A stretch of 13,788 nucleotides of DNA from Gammaproteobacteria bacterium. Lineage in GTDB: Bacteria > Pseudomonadota > Gammaproteobacteria > DSM-19610. The stretch's first letter is position 1; each line of letters starts with the position of its first letter. Shown in pieces: positions 1-8,227 of the stretch. The stretch is from assembly GCA_030618475.1 (NCBI GenBank), contig JAUXDG010000048.1:1-13788 (forward strand). Reading direction: 5' to 3'. A program made the translations under genes and the position numbers. The notes under the pieces are model-generated. The model was not told the origin of the DNA. It did not search any database and saw only the letters and a list, made by a program, of their open reading frames with translations.

Positions 1-1599
<1,599 letters not shown>

Positions 1600-1660
1600 G
1601 TTCGTTGGTCTCCCAGATTTCCAGTCTTTCGATTCCGCATTAAGGTGTCAGTTGCCTCCC

Positions 1661-1689
1661 TAGATGGGGGCATTCATTTGTTTTTCAAG
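1661..1689 (-). promoter_or_regulatory. Sigma-32 (RpoH) heat-shock promoter for dnaK
   Basis: On the minus strand, CTTGAAA (1689-1683), a 13-base spacer, then CCCCATCTA (1669-1661). This matches the known RpoH consensus CTTGAAA-N13/14-CCCCATNTA at essentially every position. The -35 element overlaps the grpE stop codon (TGA at 1687-1685), and the dnaK ATG is 61 bases beyond the -10 element. It should give dnaK its own heat-induced transcript in addition to read-through from hrcA-grpE. The match is seen directly; activity is inferred. Confidence 0.85.
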
Positions 1690-2287
1690 CCTGTTCGTTT
1701 AACTGTCCGCCACTGGATTCCTGGGTGGCCTTGGATACGATCACCATGGCAGGACGAATCAGCCGGTCGTTGAGCACATAACCTTTCTGGACCACGGTTA
1801 CCACCGTGTTCGGTTTGACATCCGCACGCTCCTGCACGGATATGGCCTCGTGATATTCTGGATTAAATATCTCATTTAACGCATTAACTTCATTAATATT
1901 ATATTTGCCCATCGCCGCGGTCAGCATTTTCAGCGTCAACTCACCGCCCTCTTTGAGCCCGGCCACATCAGTATTTTCCCCGGCGGCTGCCAAGCCCATC
2001 TCCAGGCTGTCCTTAACCGGCAACAAGTCCACTGCGAACTTTTCCAGGGCAAATTTGTGCGCATTGACCAGGTCGCGCTCATTGCGTTTGCGCAGATTAT
2101 CAATATCAGCCTGCAGACGCAGACACTGGTCCCAATGTGAGTCCGCTTTGTTGCGGGCATCTTCCAGAAGCGCCTGCAATGCATCCGGATCCGCCGCCGC
2201 TGCGTCATCACCCGCCGCTTGATCCGACTGCGTTTCCTGCACCGAATCCAGTTCTTCCTCGGCCACTACCTTTTCCTGATCGCTCAT
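1685..2287 (-). CDS. grpE: Nucleotide exchange factor GrpE
   Basis: Cytoplasmic co-chaperone that releases ADP from DnaK. The 200-residue product has the normal GrpE length and layout: an acidic, poorly conserved N-terminus (about 1-40), a long coiled-coil helix (about 40-95, with ADIDNLRKRNERDL), the four-helix segment KFAVDLLPVKDSLEMGL, and the C-terminal beta domain with VVQKGYVLNDRLIRPAMVIV. The ATG at 2285-2287 has a GAGGT Shine-Dalgarno six bases upstream. It lies 157 bases downstream of hrcA and 85 upstream of dnaK in the same direction, so the order is hrcA-grpE-dnaK. The gap before it is AT-rich; I see no clear sigma-32 box there, only weak sigma-70-like hexamers. The TGA stop lies within the -35 element of the dnaK promoter. 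Confidence 0.97.
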   Translation of the reverse strand: MSDQEKVVAEEELDSVQETQSDQAAGDDAAAADPDALQALLEDARNKADSHWDQCLRLQADIDNLRKRNERDLVNAHKFALEKFAVDLLPVKDSLEMGLAAAGENTDVAGLKEGGELTLKMLTAAMGKYNINEVNALNEIFNPEYHEAISVQERADVKPNTVVTVVQKGYVLNDRLIRPAMVIVSKATQESSGGQLNEQA

Positions 2288-2356
2288 TTAATACCTCGAT
2301 AAAACAATATATTGCATAACTTATCTAATGCACTTATACAGAAGTTTAATTCACTG

Positions 2357-2372
2357 CTTGATCCCTTGATCC
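2357..2372. repeat. 8-bp tandem repeat in the hrcA-grpE gap
   Basis: CTTGATCC occurs twice head to tail in the 157-base gap between hrcA and grpE, about 70 bases ahead of the grpE start. Two copies of eight bases may be chance. Its position in the leader could also mark a small protein-binding site. I recognise no known operator in it. Confidence 0.4.
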
Positions 2373-2444
2373 AGCCATACAAAACGCGGAAGCCGGGGAC
2401 GTTAATTCTTAGTTCTACGTTTTACGTGACCTAGTAGATAGGGG

Positions 2445-3479
2445 CTAATCCTTCGGATTCAAGGCCGCGCTGAGAATCCGTGCTGTCGCATCGACAATCG
2501 GTATGACACGCTCATAGGCCATGCGCGTGGGCCCGATAACACCCAGCACACCCAGTACCTGGCCGTCGACAGAGTAAGGCGCTGTCACCAGACTGCATTC
2601 ATCGAGCATCTGATAGCCCGATTCTTCACCGATGAAGATCTGCACGCCTTCATTCTCGACGCACTGATCGAGCAGATGCAGGATATGACGCTTTTCATTA
2701 AATGCTTCAAATAAGTGTCGTAATGTATTGACTTTACACAGTTCTTCAAACTCCATCAGGTTGGTCTGGCCGGCCAGAACATAATCACTGCCCTGCTCGG
2801 CTTCACCCAGCACCTGATCGGCCATCTCCAGTGCCGTGGCCATCATACGGTTGAGATTCTCACGGGTTTCGCGCAACTCTGACACCAGCCGCCTGCGTAC
2901 TTCATTGAGTTCCCTGCCGGCAAACTGCTCGTTGAGAAAACTGGAGTATTGCTGAAGTTCCGACGCTGAATAATTCCGTTCTGTCTGCAGGATGCAGTTC
3001 CGTACCTCCTGGTCATCGATCACCAGCACGGCCAACACCTTCTGTTCCGACAAGGGCAAAAATTCAACCCGTTGCAGGGCTGCGTGATCGCGCCGCGGCA
3101 GGGTAACCACACCCGCCATCCTGGTCACATCGGACAGCAGCTTGGACGCGATCTCGGCCAGGTCCTTGGCGTCGGTATCCGCGCCCAGGCTGAGCTTGAA
3201 GTCGTCGACCAGCGAGTCTTCCAGGGGCTGGACAGACAACAGCGTATCCACAAACAAACGGTAACCCAGCACCGTGGGCACCCGCCCCGCAGACGTATGC
3301 GGCGAACACACCAGCCCCATCTCCTCCAGATCGGAAATGACATTACGAATGGTGGCCGGGCTGAGCTTCAGTCCGGCGTCGCGTGCCAGTGTCCGCGAAC
3401 CCACGGGCTGCCCCTCACGGATATAACGTTCCGTGAGCGCTTTCAGCAGATACTGGGCTCGTTCCGAAAGTTCCGGCAC
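2445..3479 (-). CDS. hrcA: Heat-inducible transcription repressor HrcA
   Basis: Repressor that binds CIRCE elements and controls chaperone genes, usually itself and groESL or dnaK; it needs GroEL for activity. The 344-residue product is full length. The N-terminal winged-helix domain is clear (SERAQYLLKALTERYI, GSRTLARDAGLKLSPATIRN, SDLEEMGLVCSPHTSAGRVPT), followed by the GAF-like and dimerisation region ending GVLGVIGPTRMAYERVIPIVD. The start is GTG at 3477-3479: it gives the expected PELSERAQ beginning, no ATG lies upstream in frame, and the frame closes at 3516-3518. A good Shine-Dalgarno is missing; only a purine stretch (AGAAAGAG) lies about a dozen bases upstream. First gene of the leftward hrcA-grpE-dnaK cluster. 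The CIRCE element 41 bases before the start implies autoregulation. Confidence 0.97.
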   Translation of the reverse strand: MPELSERAQYLLKALTERYIREGQPVGSRTLARDAGLKLSPATIRNVISDLEEMGLVCSPHTSAGRVPTVLGYRLFVDTLLSVQPLEDSLVDDFKLSLGADTDAKDLAEIASKLLSDVTRMAGVVTLPRRDHAALQRVEFLPLSEQKVLAVLVIDDQEVRNCILQTERNYSASELQQYSSFLNEQFAGRELNEVRRRLVSELRETRENLNRMMATALEMADQVLGEAEQGSDYVLAGQTNLMEFEELCKVNTLRHLFEAFNEKRHILHLLDQCVENEGVQIFIGEESGYQMLDECSLVTAPYSVDGQVLGVLGVIGPTRMAYERVIPIVDATARILSAALNPKD

Positions 3480-3520
3480 AGGAGGGTTAACTCTTTCTGG
3501 TAACAGATAACGGGTTTACT

Positions 3521-3547
3521 TTAGCACTCATTGAGTTGGAGTGCTAA
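3521..3547 (-). promoter_or_regulatory. CIRCE operator (HrcA binding site)
   Basis: TTAGCACTC, a nine-base spacer, then GAGTGCTAA: a perfect inverted repeat and an exact match to the CIRCE consensus. It lies between hrcA (minus) and the polyamine-binding protein gene (plus), 41 bases from the hrcA start and 161 from the other, so hrcA-grpE(-dnaK) is the likely target. I found no second CIRCE before grpE or dnaK. Confidence 0.96.
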
Positions 3548-3708
3548 CAGCTCATGAACCCGCCCGGACATGTGGTAAGTTCACTGGCGAATATCCACAA
3601 ACCAAGTGTCTGTTTACACCCCTTAAGTCACTGTGCTTATGACCGCTATTAAACTGGATAATATCCCTATTTTCGATTATATCTGAAGTCTTTCAAGAGA
3701 GCGCCAAT

Positions 3709-4788
3709 ATGATTCGTTCAACACCCCTGCTTTGCCTCTTCAAAAGTATGGCGGGACTTTTTGTTTTTGTAGCCTCAGTGGCGTTCGCCGCTGAGTCAGC
3801 CCCGCACTCGAATCCTCGTGACCTCGTTCTGCTCAACTGGTCCGAATACCTTGACCCCGACCTGGTGGCAAAATTTGAGCAGCAGTTCAACGTCAAGCTC
3901 AGGGAAGTCTATTTCGAAAGCGATGACCTGCGCGACGACAGGATGCTTGAGACCGATGGCAAGGGTTACGACCTCGTCCTGGTCAATGGCATTATGGTTG
4001 ATGTCTATCGCAAACGCGGCTGGCTCTCACCCGTCGGTGAGGCACAAATCCCCAACCTCAAACATATCGACAGCCACTGGCTGGATGCCTTCCCCGGTCT
4101 CGAGGGTTACGCAGTACCCTACTTCTGGGGCACTATGGGTATCGCCTATCGCAAGGATCTGGTGCAGACCCCGCTGAGCAGCTGGATGGATATCCTGCAA
4201 CCGGCCGAGTATCTGCACGGCAGGATCGGCATGGTGGAAAACTCCCGCGACGCACTGGGCATGGCACTGAAAGCACTCGGTTACTCGGCCAACAGCACCG
4301 ATGCAAAGCAAATCAAGGCTGCCGAACAGTTGCTGCTGGCGCAGAAACCTCACGTAAAAACCTATACCTACATCGCCCTGAATGAAGAATCCGCACTGGT
4401 CAGCGGTGACATCATCGCGGCCATGCTATACAGCGGTGACGCGCTCATGCTTCAGGAACATCACCAGGAGATTGCCTACGTAGTCCCGAGCGAAGGCGGC
4501 AATATCTGGGTCGACTACCTGGTCGTCCTGGAAAACTCGAAAAACAAGGAACTCGCCTGGACATTCCTCAATTTCCTCAATGAACCCGAGAACGCCGCGC
4601 AGCTGGCAGAATTTGTCTATTACGCGACGCCCAATAAAGGCGCCGAAAAGCTCCTTCCCGCCGGGTTTCTTGAGGACCCGGTCATCTATCCAAGCCAGGC
4701 GGTGCTGAGCAGGTCGGAATTCTACAAACCGCTGCCACCACGCGCCGTCAAAAGACGCAACATCGCATTTTCCCGGGCCCTGCAGTAA
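3709..4788 (+). CDS. Periplasmic spermidine/putrescine-binding protein (PotD family, NspS-like)
   Basis: Periplasmic binding protein, 359 residues. The N-terminus is a signal peptide (hydrophobic 15-27, AFA-AES cleavage near 27/28; no lipobox). By eye the mature part aligns with PotD along its whole length. Binding-site residues apparently kept are W44-S-E46-Y47 (PotD WTEY), W267-x-D269 (PotD W255/D257) and Y305 in YYATPN. PotD E171 corresponds to D181, PotD W229 to Y241, and the PotD Y85 aromatic appears lost. A polyamine-type ligand is therefore likely, though specificity may differ. No potABC permease genes are nearby. The next gene, 8 bases on, is a membrane c-di-GMP enzyme with a periplasmic sensor, as in the V. 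cholerae nspS-mbaA pair. A signalling role as ligand-binding partner of that sensor is thus more likely than transport (inference). Upstream are a weak Shine-Dalgarno (AGAGAG) and only weak promoter hexamers (for example TAATAT near 3660). Confidence 0.88.
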   Translation: MIRSTPLLCLFKSMAGLFVFVASVAFAAESAPHSNPRDLVLLNWSEYLDPDLVAKFEQQFNVKLREVYFESDDLRDDRMLETDGKGYDLVLVNGIMVDVYRKRGWLSPVGEAQIPNLKHIDSHWLDAFPGLEGYAVPYFWGTMGIAYRKDLVQTPLSSWMDILQPAEYLHGRIGMVENSRDALGMALKALGYSANSTDAKQIKAAEQLLLAQKPHVKTYTYIALNEESALVSGDIIAAMLYSGDALMLQEHHQEIAYVVPSEGGNIWVDYLVVLENSKNKELAWTFLNFLNEPENAAQLAEFVYYATPNKGAEKLLPAGFLEDPVIYPSQAVLSRSEFYKPLPPRAVKRRNIAFSRALQ

Positions 4789-4796
4789 ATGGATGA

Positions 4797-7262
4797 ATGA
4801 AGCTCCGCACAAAAATCCTGCTGCTGCTGATCCCTCTGATTATTTTGCCGATGCTCGCCATGGGCTGGATTGCCTATAGCGAACTGAACGAAAAATCGAA
4901 GCAGACGGCATTTGCGGAAATGCAGGCCTCTATCGACCATCTTGCCGGACATCTCGGGCTCGAAGTAGAGACAGCGCTCGCCAATATCGAACTGTTCGCC
5001 AATCACACCTTGATCAAAAAATACATCCTGACCAGCGACGAGGAGGAGCGTTATACACTGTTACAGGCGCCGGCACTGCGTGTGCTCGCCAGCTTCCAGG
5101 ACGCCTTCCCGAACTACTACGAGATTCGCATCCTGCTGCCCGATGGCTATGAGGACATACGCCGGACTTCGGTCTCTTCACTAGACAACCTGACCGAGGA
5201 GGAAGACGAAAACCCGCTATTCATGGCGATGCGGCAAGCCGGTGACTCGGTGTCCAGCATGATATTTCATAATCCTGATAACGGCGAACTGGCACTGTTC
5301 GTTGGCAAGCCTCTGATACTTCGTGACGCGGCGATAGACCCGACCGGGACAGCGCCGGTATTGCGCGGCTACCTGGCACTGACCATCGGCCTGGAAGAAC
5401 TGGTGTCGCACGTCAGCAGCGACGTGATCGGCAAGTCGGGTTATCTCCTTGTCACCGACAGACAAGGCAACCCACTGATCCAACCCGAGACCGTAGCAGT
5501 CGAAAAAACCGTTCTGCGCGACACCCTGGACACCATCGCCGGGCGCCCGTCCCGGGACAAGCCGGTGAAAACCGTTTTCAACGGGCATTCCTCGTTCATA
5601 ACAGGGATCACGCTGCTTGAAAACCTGTACCTGCTTGCCGTATTACCCGAGCAGGAAATCACAGACATCCGCTACAAGCTTGCCCTCTCGGTGGTAGCGA
5701 TCATGCTGGTTACCATCCTTGTCACAGCGGGTACCCTGTTTCTGGTACTGCAGCGACTTGTCATCAATCCCATCCATCGGCTCGGAGTTCTTGCCAGGGA
5801 AATCGGCCGGGGAAACCTGGATATGGAAAGCGGGTTGAACTCAAACGATGAGATCGGCACCCTGGCAATGGCTTTCGAGGATATGTCCGGAAGTCTTCGC
5901 AAGTCCGATGAGCAGATCCGCTATGTCGCCTACCACGATACGCTCACGGGTCTGCCTAACCGCGCCATGTTTCAGGAGTACCTCAGCCATGTGATCGCAC
6001 ACGCCCGCCGCAACCAGAAACAGTTTGCCCTGCTGTTTCTGGACATCGATGACTTCAAGCGCATTAACGACACACTCGGCCACGAAACCGGCGACCTCTT
6101 ACTGCAGGAAATCACCGAGCGACTGGCAAAATGCCTGCGCGACACCGACTATGTCGCACGCATGGGCGGTTTCGACGACCCCGATGAGTTCCTCGCCCGA
6201 CTGGGCGGCGACGAGTTCATCATACTGTTACCCGATATCAGCAACCAGCATGCGCCCGGCGCTTTGGCGCACCGTCTGATAGAAGCCCTGTCACAGCCCG
6301 TCTCATTGTCTGATCACGAATTCTACGTCAGTGCCAGTATAGGTATCACCCTCTACCCGGCCGATGGTAAGCAAGGTAGTGAACTCGTTAAAAATGCAGA
6401 CGTCGCCATGTACCATGCGAAAGAGCTGGGTAAAAACAACTATCAATACTATCTCGAATCCATGAACACGCTGGCCCATGAGAGACTGGCACTCGAAAAC
6501 AAGTTGCGCAGGGCACTGGAAAACGACGAGTTGTGCCTGTATTACCAGCCTCAGGTTGACGCCACCAGCGGCCGGATCGTCGGCGTGGAAGCGCTGCTAC
6601 GCTGGTTTGAGCCGGACCAAGGCCTGATACCGCCAGACACGTTTATTCCGGTTGCAGAGAATTCGGGCCTGATTCTCCCCATCGGGGAATGGGTCATCAA
6701 AGAAGCCTGCCGGCAGAACAAAGCCTGGCAAAAACCCGGTCTGGAAAAAATCGTGGTATCCGTCAATGTATCGGGCATCCAGTTCGCCAGACAGAATGTC
6801 CCCGATGTGATCGATGCGGCGCTGAGAGAGAGCCGGCTGGACCCGCGTTATCTCGAAGCCGAGATAACAGAAAGCGTCATCATGTCTCAGCCCGATCGTG
6901 CTGTAGAACAGCTTTCCGCCCTAAAAGAGCTGGGAGTCGGTATCGCGCTGGATGATTTCGGTACAGGTTATTCCTCGTTCAGCTACCTGCACCGCTTCCC
7001 GATAGACACACTCAAAATTGACCGCAGTTTCATCAGCGACATCTGCAAAATAACAGAGCATGCTGAAATCGTCGCAGCGATTATTGCCATGTCACACATA
7101 CTGAAGCTCCGCGTCATCGCTGAAGGTGTCGAGGCAGAAGAACAACTGAATCTGCTCGCCGACAAAGGCTGTGACGTTATCCAGGGATACCTCATCAGCC
7201 GGCCTCTACCGGCAGAAGAGGTCACGCAATTGCTGGCCAAGGCCACATTAAAGACGCTATAG
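4797..7262 (+). CDS. Membrane Cache-HAMP-GGDEF-EAL c-di-GMP signalling protein (MbaA-like)
   Basis: Inner-membrane enzyme that makes and/or degrades c-di-GMP, 821 residues. Order: TM1 about 7-27; periplasmic Cache-like sensor about 30-290; TM2 about 296-320; HAMP about 317-369; GGDEF about 376-545; EAL about 562-815. The cyclase domain keeps DTLTGLPNR (381-389), LDIDDFK (415-421) and an intact GGDEF (470-474). The phosphodiesterase domain keeps EALLR (598-602), NVSG (657-660), EITES (689-693), DDFGTGYSS (719-727), LKIDRSF (739-745), AEGVE (775-779) and QGY (796-798), so both activities look possible. Odd: residues 453-465 (VARMGGFDDPDEF) repeat the following LARLGGDEF, which places an RxxD (448-451) far from the true GGDEF. 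The start ATG lies 8 bases after the preceding stop, with only a weak GGA upstream, suggesting translational coupling. The pairing resembles nspS-mbaA; the input is probably polyamine through the binding protein (inference). Confidence 0.93.
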   Translation: MKLRTKILLLLIPLIILPMLAMGWIAYSELNEKSKQTAFAEMQASIDHLAGHLGLEVETALANIELFANHTLIKKYILTSDEEERYTLLQAPALRVLASFQDAFPNYYEIRILLPDGYEDIRRTSVSSLDNLTEEEDENPLFMAMRQAGDSVSSMIFHNPDNGELALFVGKPLILRDAAIDPTGTAPVLRGYLALTIGLEELVSHVSSDVIGKSGYLLVTDRQGNPLIQPETVAVEKTVLRDTLDTIAGRPSRDKPVKTVFNGHSSFITGITLLENLYLLAVLPEQEITDIRYKLALSVVAIMLVTILVTAGTLFLVLQRLVINPIHRLGVLAREIGRGNLDMESGLNSNDEIGTLAMAFEDMSGSLRKSDEQIRYVAYHDTLTGLPNRAMFQEYLSHVIAHARRNQKQFALLFLDIDDFKRINDTLGHETGDLLLQEITERLAKCLRDTDYVARMGGFDDPDEFLARLGGDEFIILLPDISNQHAPGALAHRLIEALSQPVSLSDHEFYVSASIGITLYPADGKQGSELVKNADVAMYHAKELGKNNYQYYLESMNTLAHERLALENKLRRALENDELCLYYQPQVDATSGRIVGVEALLRWFEPDQGLIPPDTFIPVAENSGLILPIGEWVIKEACRQNKAWQKPGLEKIVVSVNVSGIQFARQNVPDVIDAALRESRLDPRYLEAEITESVIMSQPDRAVEQLSALKELGVGIALDDFGTGYSSFSYLHRFPIDTLKIDRSFISDICKITEHAEIVAAIIAMSHILKLRVIAEGVEAEEQLNLLADKGCDVIQGYLISRPLPAEEVTQLLAKATLKTL

Positions 7263-7310
7263 CACTCTCATTGGCAACCATCGGGGTTTGCCTGGTGCAA
7301 AAAATTAGAG

Positions 7311-7339
7311 TTGGCGGCGCGGCCCGGAACCGATAGCAT
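7311..7339 (+). promoter_or_regulatory. Possible sigma-70 promoter for nadK, placed for a leaderless mRNA
   Basis: TTGGCG (7311-7316), a 17-base spacer, then TAGCAT (7334-7339); each hexamer matches the sigma-70 consensus at four of six positions. Transcription would begin near 7346, about three bases before the nadK ATG. No Shine-Dalgarno precedes that ATG, which fits a leaderless message, but the hexamers are only moderate. Confidence 0.35.
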
Positions 7340-7348
7340 TGCCTACCT

Positions 7349-8227
7349 ATGACCAACCCGTTCCAGACAATCGGCCTGATCGCCAAATCCGGCGCCCCTG
7401 CTGTTGCCGATACGCTGACGAAACTGATCGGCGACCTCAGGCAGCGGGAACTCCGTGTGGTCCTGGACGAGAGTGCGGCGGTTTACTTCGAGCGGCCTGA
7501 CGAAGCAGTTTTAAACCGGTGGGAACTGGCAAAAGGCTGTGATCTGGCGATTGTGGTGGGCGGTGACGGCACCTTGCTGAATGCTGCGCGCAGTCTGGCT
7601 GAATCGGATGTGGCGGTGCTCGGTGTCAACCTGGGGCGCCTCGGCTTTCTGGCTGATGTCTCGCCCGACGAAATGCACGAACGGCTGGATGAAATCCTGG
7701 CCGGACAGTACGAAGAAGAACACCGTTCCCTGCTTCACGCCAGCGTGATCCGCGACGGGCGAACAATCAGCGAAAGCGATGCGCTGAACGACGTTGTCAT
7801 ACACAAGTGGGACATTGCCCGCATGATCGAAGTCGACACGACGATAGACGGGCGCTTCCTCAACTCCCTGCGTGCGGATGGACTGATTGTCTCAACGCCG
7901 ACAGGTTCGACCGCCTATGCGCTGTCCGGTGGTGGCCCCATTCTCGACCCGGCACTGGAAGCCCTGGTACTGGTTCCCATTTGCCCGCACACCTTGAGTA
8001 ACCGCCCTATCGTGGTCAGTGACCAGGTGGAAATCAACATTGTTGTACGCGGCGAAAATTCCACCGAGGCGCAGATCACCTGTGATGGACAGGTAAATTT
8101 TGAATTGGTGAGTGGTGATCGGATACGTATCACGCGCAAGGATCACGATCTGCGGCTGATCCACCCCCGGAAACACGATCACTTCGACATTATGCGTAAG
8201 AAACTGCGCTGGGCGGAACAGCCGTAA
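7349..8227 (+). CDS. nadK: NAD kinase
   Basis: Phosphorylates NAD with ATP to give NADP in the cytoplasm. The 292-residue product has the same length as the E. coli enzyme. Family motifs are clear: GGDGTLL at 71-77, NLGRLGFL at 94-101, ALNDVV around 145-150, and the substrate loop TPTGSTAYALSGGGP at 183-197. The ATG at 7349 is the only possible start in frame, because a TAG lies at 7334-7336. No Shine-Dalgarno is visible. Its stop overlaps the recN start (TAATG), so the two are an operon, as in many Gammaproteobacteria. The 86-base gap from the upstream EAL gene suggests a separate promoter. Confidence 0.97.
   Translation: MTNPFQTIGLIAKSGAPAVADTLTKLIGDLRQRELRVVLDESAAVYFERPDEAVLNRWELAKGCDLAIVVGGDGTLLNAARSLAESDVAVLGVNLGRLGFLADVSPDEMHERLDEILAGQYEEEHRSLLHASVIRDGRTISESDALNDVVIHKWDIARMIEVDTTIDGRFLNSLRADGLIVSTPTGSTAYALSGGGPILDPALEALVLVPICPHTLSNRPIVVSDQVEINIVVRGENSTEAQITCDGQVNFELVSGDRIRITRKDHDLRLIHPRKHDHFDIMRKKLRWAEQP

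Noticed and set aside
3650..3700. TTGAAA and TATAAT-like hexamers on the minus strand as a promoter for hrcA
   Set aside because: Their spacing is only about nine bases, and they lie far from hrcA beyond the CIRCE element.
4426..5006. Open frames antisense to the junction of the binding-protein and GGDEF-EAL genes
   Set aside because: Both plus-strand genes are clearly coding here; the antisense translations show no recognisable domain or ribosome binding site.
7273..7292. Hairpin GGCAACC/GGTTTGCC after the EAL gene as a terminator
   Set aside because: The stem has a bulge and there is no T tract after it on the plus strand; only an A run follows.
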